Assembly (NCBI RefSeq): GCF_023091745.1
Contig: NC_068910.1
Coordinates: forward strand, 136,727,170 to 136,791,169
Reading direction: 5' to 3'
From: Budorcas taxicolor
Lineage: Eukaryota; Chordata; Mammalia; Artiodactyla; Bovidae
Length of the DNA stretch: 64,000 bases
A program made the position numbers and the translations under genes. Of this stretch, positions 10,720-23,191 are shown piece by piece. The stretch's first letter is position 1. The number at the start of each line of letters is the position of its first letter. Under the pieces are notes generated by a model. The model was not told the origin of the DNA, did no database searches, and worked only from the letters and a program-made list of their open reading frames with translations.

Positions 10720-13700
10720 GTGTACAGAAATGCAATGAATTTCCACACGTTAATTTTGTATCTTTTAACTTTACTAAATTCATTCATGAGCTCTAGTAGT
10801 TTTCTGGTAGCATCTTTAAGATTTCCTGTGTAGAGCATAGACATGCCATGTGCAGACAGTGACAGTTTCACTTCTTCTTTTCCAGGTAAGATTCCTTTTA
10901 TTTCCTTTTCTTTAATTGCTATGTCTGGGACTTCCAAAACTATGCTGAATAAAAGTGGTGAGAATGGGCATCCTTTGTCTTCTTCATTATCTTACAGAAA
11001 ATGCTTTCATCTTTTCATCATTGAGTATGATGTTAGCTGTGGACTTGTCATATATCACCTTTATTATGTTGAGGTATGTTCCCTCTATGCCTATTTTTGG
11101 ACTAGTTTTTATTATAAATGGATGTTGAATTTTATCAAAAGCTTTTTTTGCATTGGTTGAGATGATCATATGGTTTTTATTCTTCAATTTGTTAATATGA
11201 TGTTATCACATTCATTAATTTGCAGATATTGAAAAGTCCTTACATCTTGGAATAAATCCCACTTGATCATGGTGTATCATCCTTTTAATGTATTGTTGGA
11301 TTCAGTTTGGATTCATATTTTGTTGAGGATTTTTACATTGTGTTCACCAGTGATACTGGCCTATAGTTTTCTTTTTTGATATCTTTTTCTGATTTTGGTA
11401 TCAGGGTGTTGGTGGCCTCATAGAATGAGTCTGGGGGTGTTCCTTACGTTGCAGTTTCTTGGAATAGTTTCAGAAGGATAGGTATTAACTCTTCTCTAAA
11501 TGTTTGGTGGAATTCACCTTAGAAACCATCTTGTCCTTGGCTTTTATTTGTTGGGAATTTTTAAATTACTGATTCAGTTTATGTACTGGTAGTTGACCTG
11601 TTCGTATATTCTGTTTCCTCTGGGTTCAGTCTTGTGAGAGTGTACCTTTCTAAGAATTTGTCCAGTTCTTCTAGTTGTCCTTTTTAATTGGTGTATAGTA
11701 GCTTGTAGTATTCTCTCTATGATCTTCTGTATTTCTGTGGTAGTGGTCATAACTTCCCCATTTTCATTTCTGATTTTCTTTATTTGGTCCTCTCCCGTTT
11801 ATTCTTGATGAGACCATCTAAAGGTTGACATAGAAATATTTGCAACAGTGATAGGTTTACTTCTCTTCCAATCTGGATTGCTTTTATTTCCTTTTCTTCT
11901 TTAATTGCCGTGGCAAGGACTTCCAAACCTGTGCTGAGTATAAGTGGTGAGAATGGGCACCCTTACTCTTGATCTTAGAGGAAATGCTTTCAACTTTTCA
12001 TTGTTGAATTAGTTTTCTTTTCAAAGAACCAAGTTTTGGTTTCATTGATCTTTCTGTTGTTTTTGAAGTCTGTGTTTCATGTATTTCTGCTCTGATCTTT
12101 GTGATTTATTTTCTTTTATTAACATTGAGTTTTGTTTGTTGTTCTTTCTCTAGTTGCTTCTTATGTAAGGTTAAGTTGTTTGAGACTTCTCTTGTTTCCT
12201 TAGGTAAACTTGTATTGCTATGAACTTCCCTTTTAGAACTGCTTCTGCTGTATCCCATAGGTTTTGGATAGTTATTTTACTCTTGCAGGCATTCGTCTTT
12301 AGACATTTAAAATTTTCCTCTTTGATTTCTTCAGTGATGCACTGGTTGCTTAGTAGCATATTGTTTAGCTTCCATCTGTCTGTAGCCTTGTAGTTGGAAA
12401 AGATATCAATATTTGATATAATTTCAGTTTTCTTAAATTCACTGAGGCTTGCTATATGTCCTAGCATGTGATCTATTCTGGAGACTGTTCCATGTACACT
12501 TGAAAAGAGTGTGTATCCCACAGCTTTTGGATGGAATGCTCTATAAATGTCAGTTAAGTCCATCTGGCCTAATGTATCATTTAAGTCTCATGTTTCCTTA
12601 TTGATTTTCTGTCTGATTAATCTATCCACTGATGTAAGTGGGATGCTAACGTCTACCGCTTTATTGTATTAATATCAATTTCTCCTTTTATGTCTTTTAA
12701 CATTTGGCTTATATATTGAGGGGCTCCTATGGTGGGTACCTGTATATTTAAAACTGTGCTACCTTCTTTTTGAGTTGATCCTTTAATCATCATGTAGTGT
12801 CCTTCTCTGTCTCTTGTCTTTATTTGGCAGTATATTTTGTGTGACACAAGCTATTACTATTCCAACTTTTCTTTTGATTTCTAGTTGCATGGAATACCTT
12901 TTTTCCATCCACTTACTGTCAGTCCATATGTGTCTCTAGATCTGAAGTGAGTCTCTTATAGGCAGCAGATATACAGGCCTTATTTTGGTATTTATTCAGC
13001 CAGTCTCTGTCTTTTGGTAGGAGCATTTATTTCATTTACATTTAAGGTGATGATAACCAATATGTATGTTACTGTTGCTATTTTCTTAATTTTTTTGGAT
13101 TTGTTTTTTGTTAAGTCTTTCTATTTTCTTTTTTTGTTCTCTTTCTTGTGGTTTGATGACTCTCTTTATTGTTATATTTAGATTCTTTTTTTTCTTTGTG
13201 TGTGTATCTATTATAGATTATTGTTTTGTGGTTACCATGAGATTTTTATATAGGAGTCTATATTTGTATGTGCTTGTTTTAAATTGCTGACCTTTTAATT
13301 TCAAACACATTTTAGATAACCTTCATTTGTACTCGCCTCCCCTCATAATCACTGTTTTGGGTATTATATTTTGTATCAGATTGTTTTGTGTATCCCGTAA
13401 CTGCTTATTGTGGATACAAATGATTTTTACTACTTTTGTCCTTTAACCTTACTATTAGCTTTGTTTTTGGATTGTTTGCTACCTTTTGTGTGTGTTTGCC
13501 TTTAGCAATGAGCTTTTCCGTTTTGTAATTTTCTTGTTTCTAGTTGTGGCCTTTTCTTTTCTGCCCAGGGAAGTTCCTTTAGCATTTGTTGTAAAGCTGC
13601 TTTGGTGTGCTGAATTCTTTTAGCTTTGACTTGTCTGTAAAGTTTTTGACTTCTCCATAAAATCTCAGTGAAAGTCTTACTAGGTAGAGTATTCTTGGTT

Positions 13701-13824
13701 GTATGTCCTTTTCTTTAATTGCTTTAAATATATCATCATTCTCTTCTGGTGGGTTGAGTTTTGCTGAAAAATTTGCTGATAGCCTTATGGGAATTCCCTT
13801 GTATGTTATTTGTTACCTTTTCCT

Positions 13825-14262
13825 TGTTGCTTTTATTTTATTGTTTACAATATTGTATTGGTTTTGCCACACATCAACATGAATCTGCCACGGGTGTACA
13901 CGTGTTCCCCATCCTGAACTTCCCTCCCAACTCCCTCCCCATACCATCCCTCTGGGTCATCCCAGTGCACCAGCCCCGAGCATCCTGTATCTTGCATCAA
14001 ACCTGGACTGGCGATTCGTTTCACATATGATATTATATATGTTTCAGTGCCATTCTCCCAAATCATCCCACCCTCGCCTTCTCCCACAGAGTCCAAAAGA
14101 CTGTTCTATACATCTGTGTCTCTTTTGCTGTCTCGCATACAGGGTTATCACTACCATCTTTCTAAATTCCATATATATGCGTTAGTATACTGTATTGGTG
14201 TTTTTCTTTCTGGCTTACTTCACTCTGTACAATAGGCTCCAGTTTCAAGTACTCTCTTTTAT
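13825..14262 (-). mobile_element. L1-BT 3-prime UTR fragment inside older L1
   Basis: Antisense 3-prime UTR of the ruminant L1-BT family: attggttttgccacacatca, then gagtccaaaagactgttcta and ttctggcttacttcactctg. It begins after ttttatt and ends near a second ttttat, which suggests a short target duplication. About 430 bp, with no coding part. Confidence 0.85.
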
Positions 14263-15796
14263 CTTTAATTTCTATCATTTTGATTACAGTGTGTTTTAGT
14301 GTATGCCTCTCTGGGCTAATCCTGTATGAGAGTCTCTACTTCCTGTGCTTGGGTGACTCTTTCCTTCCCCAGATTGAGAAAGTTGCAGCTAGTACCTCTT
14401 GTAATATGTTCTCAAAACCTTCTCTACTCCTTTGGTACCCCTGTAATGCAAATATTATCACACTTGTCCCAGAAGTCTCTTAAACTGAGATTTTGTGTGC
14501 ACTCTTTAAGAGTGAAGTCTCTTTATTTCTTCCGATCCTGTGGAGGTTTTGCAGTCAAGTTCCACTGGCTTCCAAGGCCCAAGTCCTCATTTCTTTTCAT
14601 TCTTTTTTTCTCTTCAGGCGCAGTGATTTCTAAGCAGGAATACTGGAGTGGGTTGCCTCATTTTGTCTAAATTGCTGTTTGTATTTTTATGTTTGTTGTA
14701 CGTTCATTGGGTTTCTTGACCTTGGAAAAGTGACCCTCCAAAGGAAATGTCCAGTGTGTCCCAGCAGTGCAATGCCCTCTTGTTACAAGGGACTAGGGGC
14801 CCAGTAATTCCAGGGTAATGTCTGGCCTGTGTTTGTGAATTTGGCTTGCACACTGCAGGACTGTAATTTTTTTTGCTTCTAGTGTCTGCCCCCTGGTGGG
14901 TAAGGCTGGTCTATAGGCTTATGGAGTCTTCCTGGCAGGAGAGGCCAGTGTTTACCCTCTGATGGTGGGGCTGGGTATCGGTCCTCTGGTGGGCAGGGCC
15001 TTTCTAGGGGTGTGTCTGGAGGCTGCTGTGCTCAGGAAATCTTGAAGTAACCTGTCAGCTGATCAATGGGAATGTATTCCCACTCAGTTTTTTGTTTGGC
15101 CTGAGGTGTCCCAACACTGGAGACTACAGGCTTTTAGGTGGGGCTGGGTCTTTGTGCCAAAATATCAGGTTCTGGAAGAGGCCCCACAGGTCAGTGTTTT
15201 CCAGTACATTCACCAGCAGTGTTTGTGTCCCCAGGATGGGCCACATCCGCCCCCTGCCTTGCCAGAAGACACTCCAAAGATCAGCAGTGGATTTGACTCA
15301 GGCTACTATCCAGTTACTGCTTTTGCCCTAGGTCCTTATGCACCCGAAATTTTGTGTGCACTCTTCAAGAGTGAAGTCTCTATTTCTCCCAATCCTGTGG
15401 AGCTTTTGCAGTCAAGCTCCACTGGCTTCCAAAGCCAAATGTTCTGGGGTCTCTTCCTCCTAATGCCAGACCGCCATGCTGGGGGCCTTGATGTGGGGCT
15501 CAGCATTCTCACTCTTGCAGGAGAATGTCTGTAATCTAATTGTACTCTAGTTTATGGGTTGCTTACTTTGTGAGGGGGGGGTATGAGATTTGATCATATC
15601 ACAGGCACACCCCTACTACCAGTCTCATTGTGGTTTTGTCTTTATGTCTTTAGTTGGAGAGATTCTTCCCTGGTAGGTTTCAGTTTTTTTTCAACAATGG
15701 TTGGTCTGCAGGTTGTTGTGAGTTTGGTGAGCTTGTGAGAGGAGGTCATCTAACAGTTCTACTCTGCCATCTTGGCCCGTCTCTAGAAGTTTTAAT

Positions 15797-16010
15797 TTTG
15801 ATGAAATCCAATTTATCTTTTTTTTTTCTTCTGTTCCTCTTACTTTTGGGGTCATATCCAAGGAACCATTGCTAAATCCTAGATCATTCAGATTTATTCC
15901 TTTGTTTTTTCTCCAAGAGTTTTATGATTTTAGTGCTAACATTTTACACCAACTTGTTTCTAATGACCCCGTATTAGTTTTCTCATTGCCTTCTGTTGAA
16001 TTTGGATGCT
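15797..16010 (-). repeat. Older L1M, antisense, right half
   Basis: Continues the L1M interrupted at 9100: tttgatgaaatccaatttat and tccaagagttttatgatttt are the expected next blocks of the antisense ORF2 3-prime region. Confidence 0.78.
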
Positions 16011-17589
16011 AGTGTATGATATATTTGATTTCTTTTAATTCAGGGGATCTTTTGGATTCAGACTCCTTAAACAGTGTAATATAATGAGAACCAAAATTGT
16101 TTAAAAGTTACTGATTTTAAATTAACATACTAAATTAAGTTTTTTTGTAATAAAATATCCTTTGTAATAGTCTTATTCTTGATATTTTCTTTAAATTAGT
16201 AAGTCTTATATTATTGCTTTTTATAAGACTATCTTGCTCTTTTTATAGTTTTATATGTGAAAAGTTATGATTAAGATAAACTTTCGGCAAGGAAGTAGTT
16301 TAAATGTATGTTGAAGTCTGTCTGTCAAGAAATCTTAAGTTCAGAGTATTTTATAAATTATCCTGTTAGAGTAAATTAAGTCTTTAAAACTGAGGTTTGT
16401 TTGAAGCCAGGGCTAAAAGTATAGTTTGCTTCATTAGTCTTTCTAGTGCTAGTGCTGTTAACGTGCAGCTAGTTTCCTGAACTGATTCCAATAGTGTGTT
16501 TTTTCCTCCTGCTTTTCTAAAATTAAAAGCAATCAATGTTCTTGATTTTTAACATTGTAAAAGGAACATAGAATTTAGACAGAAACACCTTTGAGTTTAG
16601 GCTTCACTGTTATGAGCTGTATAATTTGGGTCAATTTTTAAAATCACTTTTCATTTTTCAGTTTACTGTTCTATAAAAGGGGAATGGTAGAATTTGCAGT
16701 AACAATATGTAAAAGGGTATTGTGATGAGTAACAGAAAGTGTGCAACCAGTTGCTGGGGTGATACTTCTTCCTTTACTATGGTGGTTGGTATCCATTTGG
16801 GAAAGTAGAAACCACATATGGTATTTCTTTCTTTCCTTTTTTTTTTTTTTTTTTTTTACATATGGTGTTACTTATAGAAAGATTTTTATGCATTGATTTA
16901 GTTACGAAGTATTCAGAGAGTTGGAAGAAGGAAAAAAGCCACGATGATGCCACCTAGAGATTATTCATCATGGGAAGGAGCTATTGTCCTTAGGGCTGCA
17001 GGACTCAGGGTAGACGTGACACCAGAGCCCCTAAGTGCTGCACTGTATTGTTCCCAAGCCAAGAAGTCAAAGCTCTCCTGCTTGTTGCTGACACTCCTGG
17101 ATTGGTCCCTGATGCTGCTGAAAGTTGGAGTAGCTTAGTTGCTCACTAATGGCTGTGTCAGAACAGAAAGCGGAGAGAAAAGTGGTTTCTCTTTATCTCC
17201 TGCCTCTTAATCTAACATCAGATCCCATTTGTAGAACCTGACCTCTTAGCTTGCAGGGAGTTTGGGAAATACACTTCACAGATCTCTAGCTCTTGTCATC
17301 ACAGAGGAGACGATTATGGAAGGGTGATATAGTGGTGAAAGCCAGTAAACAGTTGGCACACCAACCACAAAGACTATAATTTTGAAAACATTTTTAGTAG
17401 GTATATCATTACACAATCTTAACAATTTTTATCCTTGAAACCTTTTTCTGTGACTTTTCTTTTTCTCCTTGCACTCTGTATTGCACACTTTAACAAAATA
17501 TACCCCAGGTCCTTTGTCACCTCCAAGTCTAAACTATAAATGGTTACCACCTTTTGTTTAAGATTATATAACTTGTATCTCTGCTTCTC
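16011..17589. other. ACAP2: Intron, mostly unique, with an old MIR
   Basis: A diverged MIR in plus orientation is likely at about 16570-16730 (tttcagtttactgttctata, aaggggaatggtag). A pyrimidine run with about 20 T ends near 16857. The block 16940-17350 is GC-richer than its surroundings and may be a very old repeat, but I could not name it. A 64-codon frame there has no recognisable protein similarity. Confidence 0.45.
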
Positions 17590-18115
17590 TTCTTTTATGA
17601 TGCATTCTGTATACAGCAGCCAGAATGAACTTTTAAAAATACAAATTAATTCATACTACTTGGCTGCTCTGGCTCCTTATTATACTCAGAATAAAATCCT
17701 AACCAAGCCCTGTATGATGAGGCTCCTGCTGGTAACTTCCTGATCTCATCTCTACTCTGCCTGCTTGTAACCCTTTCCTTTGTTGTTCTTTGAACATGCC
17801 AATGTGATTCTCACCTTAGGACCTTTGTACTTGGTATCTGTTCTGTGCAGAACGTTCTCCCTTCACATCTATGTGTGATTGTTTCTCTATGACATTCCTT
17901 CTCTTCCTGTAGGTCTCTTTCACTGTAATAGGTCACTTCCTCTATGAGAAGCCTTCCTTGACCACCATATGATTGCATTCTATCAATTTACCATCTTTTA
18001 TGTGCCACATTGAAAGACACGCATACACACACCACATATATGTGTATGATCTTGTCCTTAAATATATATACTTACTTTATTGTCTGTTCTAAGTTTCATG
18101 ACTGTTACATTTATC
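17590..18115 (-). repeat. LINE2, antisense
   Basis: Shows the standard order of the L2 3-prime complement: ctccttattatactcagaat, ggacctttgtacttggtatc, cattccttctcttcctgtag, aagccttccttgaccaccat and the terminal cttactttattgtctgttc. Ancient and diverged. Confidence 0.82.
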
Positions 18116-20702
18116 TCTTCTGTTGCTGCTCGGAAGACCTGGGTAGGAAGGAGTTACTCATGGCAGGGTTGAGGAGACTGAGATTATGATAACCCTTGTT
18201 TTATTTTTAAGTAATCAAATGGATTAAGATGTGTTAAATTGATGACAATTCAGTGCTCAAAGAGATAAATAAAAATATTTAATATTCTTTTCTTTTATTG
18301 TTTTATGTACTTGAAAACTTCAGATCTCTGTTTTGACTATAATTCATGTTGCTTTAGAAAGATAGTTTGCAAACTATTTGTCTGTCTGTTGGCCTAGAGG
18401 TCTAAAAGCGATAGAGGTGAACTTGAGTGTATTTACATGTGTACTTATATGAATGTATATGTATATAGAGAACACTCTGTCTCATACTGCACTCAGATGT
18501 CTAGTGTCTTTCTAATTTTATTCCCATATTCCTTTTTAAAGCATCTCAGAAATTTTCTGCTAGTAGCTGTAGGTATGAAATTGTGAGACTTTAGTTTACT
18601 TTTTTCTTTCTTTTTATAGTTGCTGTGCTCTCCGGCCTGTTTGTTTCTTGTTAACAAATACTTTTAATGCTTTCAGTAGGAGTGACCTCTGTATATTGAA
18701 TCAGAATTTTTGTATTTGTGGCAAAAGTTTTTGACCCCATCGTAATGCTATATGTTTCACTTCAACTAGATAAAAATAAGGATGACACATACTTGTTTAC
18801 TGTTGTTTACTGTTGTCTCCTTGGTACTTGTGTAATTCTTATTCTGGGGAAGTAATTTAATATTTCTAAGCTTTACATTCTACCACTGTGTAATAAAGGG
18901 GCTTCACTAGATGACCTTTAATTGTAAAAATTCTAGAATTAGAAAGTGTTAATTATTATAAGATTTAAATGTGATCTCAGCTATTTGTTAAAAATGTGGG
19001 AAAAGCCTAGTTGTAGAAAATGCTTTATTTTAGTAGTATATTCTGTTCACTGAAATTTTAATTACATAGCATTACAGGAGAAAGGAGGCTTTATAGAGTA
19101 AGACAAACTGCTTTTTAAAAGGTAGTAAAACTGGCATCTGCTTTCCATTCTACAGCGAAGCTCATAACACTTAAGTCTTGGTGTATTAGTTTGTATCAGG
19201 ATAAAAGGCTGGATGTTACAGAGATTTATGAATAACTTTGTGGGCTTAAATGAATGTTTCAAATAATGTAACCATTTGTGTTTTTAGCCAAGTAAAATTA
19301 AACATAGATTGGGCCTAGATTATCTAGTCATTTAAAAAATAAATTATTTGGATTCTTTTGTGATTTATTTTCTCTGTAAAAAATGGACAGTATTGTTCCT
19401 TATTCTTTATAGAATGAGAATTTCCTAGAGTTGCTCTTTAACTCATGCATTTTTTATAAGATGCCAACTCATGAGTTTTCCAAAGCAGGTCATACGTATT
19501 GTAGTACATGCTAGAGTTGATTTGACTACTGGTTGTTTTTCTGGAGCCCTGTTTATGTAACATTACTGATGACTCTTTTGAATTCTATCTGCTGTTGGTA
19601 TAAGGAGCTTAGACTATTGATTTGATTATTTGTCAAATGAAATTTTAAAGTTGAATTGTTGCGTAAAACTCCATGAAAACGTGTGACCCTTTCTGGTTTT
19701 TTTTGTGTGTGTGTGTGTGTTTGGCTTTCCATATTGTACCTGTCTACTCATTTGCTCAACAGATGGTTTTAGGTAGTGAGAATGTAGTAGTTTGGTGCTT
19801 CTGTTCTCATCTCATGGCAGAAGTGGAAAAGGATGGTTGTGTTTGTATGAGACACTGGAGAGAACTGCTAGGGGACATGAGGTGTCATGCCCTGTCTGAG
19901 TGTTGGTGAAAAATATTTATTTCTTTTTTATGAGCTTATGTTAATAGCTATTTAGTAAATAATTTATTTTTTATAGAATTATGTTAAAATAAAACTTAAA
20001 GTGTTAGGAGAGATATTACATATTGAATGTGTTTCCATATATTTAAAAAATATTTTAATGAGAAACTTGAGCTGGCTTCCCTGAATGTACCTTTAAAAAA
20101 AAAAATAAGGTCTTATGTGTGAAATAGTTTCAAGCAGTTCCTGATCAAGAGTTAAAAATTAATGATCTTTTCAAGTTCTTGGCCATTTTCATTGATGAGG
20201 ACTTTGTCTGCGTAGGTAGACATACTAATGAAAGGCAGATGAACATTACCCTTTGCACCTGATTGATAGGAATTGTTTTATCACTTGTAAGTATAATTTA
20301 AATAATTTCATCACTTTAAATTATCCCTTAAAGGAACAATCATTCATTAAGTGGGATTGTTCTTTTTTTTCTTTCATTGACACATGTAGTGTCATGTATT
20401 TTTTGGGTTAAGTTGAATGGATTTTGAATGAAATAATGACAGAGCTTTCCTGCAGGTAAATGGAGAAGTTGCTTTACCTATGAAACCCATTTACACATTT
20501 TAATAATTCTCTTTGTGGATTCATATTATAGCACTGAAAGTCCCTAATGACTCATTCTCAGCCTCTTGTTTACAACACTTTGAGTCCATAAAGATTGTTG
20601 GTACATGTTAGTTGTCAAAAATATCAAGGAATTGCTTGAAATAAGATCATCCATCAGAATATAGAACACCAGTTAAGTAAGCCACCTTTTAAAGTCAATA
20701 AC
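18116..20702. other. ACAP2: Intron, mostly unique, one old MIR-like piece
   Basis: A MIR-family remnant is likely near 18835-18945 (taataaaggggcttcactag). A short (GT)n lies at about 19705-19722. No exon or young repeat. Confidence 0.5.
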
Positions 20703-20965
20703 CGCTGCTGCTGCTAAGTCGCTTCAGTTGTGTCCGACTCTGTGCGAGCCCATAGACGGGGGCCCACTGTCTCTGGGATTCTCCAGGCAAGAACACTAGA
20801 GTGGGTTGCCATTTCCTTCTCCAATGCATGAAAGTGAAAAGCGAAAGTGAAGTTGCTCAGTCGTGCCCAACTCTTAGCGACCCCATGGACTGCAGCCTAC
20901 CAGGCTCCTCCGTCCATGGGATTTTCCAGGCAAGAGTACTGGAGTGGGGTGCCATTGCCTTCTCC
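20703..20965 (-). mobile_element. BovA2 SINE with 10-bp target-site duplication
   Basis: Antisense BovA2 dimer starting with CTG repeats (the SINE tail). Perfect flanking repeats agtcaataac at 20693-20702 and 20966-20975. Confidence 0.94.
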
Positions 20966-21100
20966 AGTCAATAACTAGCACTAAGCACATGTGCAAGTTG
21001 AAAGTTGTTCCTCCTAAATTTCTTGAATTCTGCTTTTAAATCATAAACCCAGGCAAAATTCTCCCTTTGGACAGTTAGTATTCTGGGTGGGGGTTGGGGG

Positions 21101-21212
21101 GAAGCTGTACTGCACAGCATACGGGATCTTAGTTCCCTGACCAGGGATCAAACCCGTGCCCCCTGCATTGGAAGCAGGAAGTCTTAACCACTGGATTGCC
21201 AGGGAAGTCCCC
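21101..21212 (-). mobile_element. CHR-type tRNA-derived SINE, antisense
   Basis: The complement reads gggacttccctggcaatcca and onwards to a B box near gggtttgatccctgg, typical of CHR SINEs shared by whales, hippos and ruminants. Confidence 0.82.
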
Positions 21213-22089
21213 AGAGAGTTGATATTATTGTCTCATGTCTATACAAAAAGCTGAAGATGAATGAAATGTTTTGAATGTTTTGCTTAGATTCATGCATCGT
21301 CTTCATGAAATTTAATTTGGAATTTATATCTGCATGGAGCCTTTTACATATATGAGATCCTTTGTGAAATAATACACTAGTCGATCTTCACAACTTTCTA
21401 AATGGATTCTTAATGTAAATTTACATCCTGCTGTCTTAGTGGCCGCATTATCAGTATGCAAAATTAGTGCATACTTCCAAATTCATCTTCTTTGTTTTAA
21501 AGTTTTCTTTTGGCATTTGAGTATTTCATCCCTAGGAATTTGTTTTGGTACTTAGAAAACCAATCAGTGTTCTTCCAAGATAATCTTAAACTCAGAAATT
21601 TTAATTGTTGTTACTTTGAACAAGAATTATTAACATGTAGAATCGTCACACAGCAATGAAAACTTTGATGCCATTGTCTTCTGGTTAGTGATTATTACTG
21701 TGTTTACCTGGCATGCCGTCAATTGCATCTGTTAATTCTGTTATTTGAATGTGGCACATTTTCTGTTTCCTTTGCTTCTGTGGAAATTGCAAAGTTCTGA
21801 CATTTTCCTTGCAGGTTGGTGTATTATGCAATTTTATGAGGCATTCTGGCTGTAGCTCTAGCTGTTAAGCAGCTTCTTAATCTGATATAGTTATAACTAA
21901 TATCATAAAAGAACTTTGTTTCTTATTTTGTGTTTACAGAAGTTTAAAGTACAAATCTTTCTGTATAAAATGGATATTTTGTGTTGAAGTCTTGTACAAT
22001 TTACTCCTGCCATTGTTTTATTTAATAACTTTTTCATATACAAATACATTGTGGTTGAAGAAGAGAATTTTGTAATGTGTTTGCCTATG
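21213..22089. other. ACAP2: Intron, no recognised element
   Basis: AT-rich, with no exon and no transposon recognised. Confidence 0.55.
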
Positions 22090-22274
22090 ATTCTCAAATT
22101 GTGGTGCCTGGACCAGCAGCATCAGCAACACCTAAGGACTTATTAGAATGGTAGCTTCCTAGAGTCCATTCAGATCTACTAAATCAGAAACTCTGAAGCT
22201 GAAAGCCAGCAATATGTGTTTGAGCAAGCCTTGCAGGTGATTCTGATGTATTCTAAAGTTTGTGAACCGCTTTT
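22090..22274 (-). mobile_element. MER5A hAT-Charlie element
   Basis: Matches MER5A in antisense: ttctcaaattgtggtgcctg, accagcagcatcagcaacac, ctactaaatcagaaactctg and the end gtttgtgaaccgc. A non-autonomous DNA transposon, full length but diverged. Confidence 0.88.
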
Positions 22275-22281
22275 CTAGAGC

Positions 22282-22493
22282 ATGGGTTGGCAAACTATGG
22301 CTTGCAGGCCAAGTCTAGCCTGCTGCCCCTCTGCCTTTTTCATATAAATTTTTGTAGGAACATAGCATTATTCATTTGTTTTTGTATTGTCTATGGTTAT
22401 TTTCACACAATGGCAGAGATGAGTAGTTGTGACACAGACTACATGGCCTACGAGCCTAAAATGCTGTCTAGTTCTACAGAAAAAATGTGGTAA
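22282..22493 (-). mobile_element. hAT-Charlie-type non-autonomous element
   Basis: Terminal ggttggcaaactatggcttg and internal tgtctatggttattttcaca plus gcagagatgagtagttgtga match a common mammalian hAT family whose ends read ggcaaact. Subfamily not assigned. Confidence 0.75.
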
Positions 22494-22624
22494 CCTTTGC
22501 TCTCAAGACTATTTTTCTCCACTTCAGAGGACTGTATCTATCATGACATCCACTGAAGAGAGGCCCCTTTCTGCTCTAGTGAAAGTAATTTAGTGAAATA
22601 GCTACCTTGATGAATTCTTCTCAG

Positions 22625-23010
22625 TGGAGTGCTTGTAGGTTACAGTCCAGACTAGTTAAAATCCAGTCCCTGGGAGTAAGAACCAGCAATCCGTAATCTT
22701 TAAAGCTCCACAGCACACGTCATCCCAGTGTGCAGCCCAATTTGAGAAACAGTGTGTTGCTTCCCCCAAACAAGCATTTGGACATCTCGGTAAAGGCAGG
22801 TTTCTGATAATGTAAGTCTGGGGTGGTTCTGAAGATTCTTCATTTCTGACAAGTACCCAAGTGATGTGTATAATGCTGGTTCACATCCAGGGAACTTTAA
22901 AAATATGTTTCTGTGTCTCACCAGTTTTTATAATTATCTCAGCATCAGAGTATTTAAAAGTTCCCCAGGTTATAATACTGTGTGCAGTCATTTGAGAACC
23001 CCTGGTCAGA
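22625..23010. repeat. Two degraded MER5-like pieces
   Basis: Two stretches (about 22640-22765 and 22860-23005) each end in a gagaa-type terminus (atttgagaaacagtg and catttgagaacccctgg) and hold agcatcag or caattt blocks as MER5 elements do. Heavily diverged, so the assignment is tentative. Confidence 0.5.
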
Positions 23011-23040
23011 ACAGTTTGTCTCAATCTTGCCTGATAGCTA

Positions 23041-23191
23041 AGACCCCGGTTCGATTCTTGGGTCAGGAAGTTCCCCTGGAGAAGAGATAGGCTACCCACT
23101 CCAGTATTCTGGCCAGGAGAATTCCATGGACTTTATAGTCCATGGGGTCACAAAGAGTCAGACACAACTGAGTGACTTTCACTTTCACTTT
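23041..23191 (+). mobile_element. Bov-tA SINE, head-truncated
   Basis: Starts at the B-box region (ccggttcgattcttgggtca) and runs to gacacaactgagtgactttc. Most of the tRNA head is missing. Confidence 0.88.

Larger units (their letters stand above)
9101..15786 (-). mobile_element. Near full-length L1, antisense, nested in older L1
   Basis: Read right to left: a 5-prime end at 15755-15786 (ctctgccatcttggcccgt, the complement of the YY1-type L1 start), a 5-prime UTR (14.7-15.75 kb), remnants of ORF1 and then of ORF2 endonuclease and reverse transcriptase (10.3-14.7 kb), and a 3-prime UTR (9.1-9.9 kb). The direct repeat aagttttaat brackets it at 9091-9100 and 15787-15796. All frames are broken. 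Younger inserts inside it are BovA (9285), BovB (10429) and L1-BT (13825). I infer one element from consensus order; local duplications complicate it. Confidence 0.82.

Noticed and set aside
12171..12563. 130-codon minus-strand frame
   Set aside because: It lies in the ORF2 region of the antisense L1 (AFHPKAVGYTLFSSVHGT is typical L1 text). A broken retrotransposon remnant.
15092..15534. Two overlapping GC-richer frames of 79 and 142 codons
   Set aside because: They lie in the complement of the L1 5-prime UTR and do not resemble any protein.
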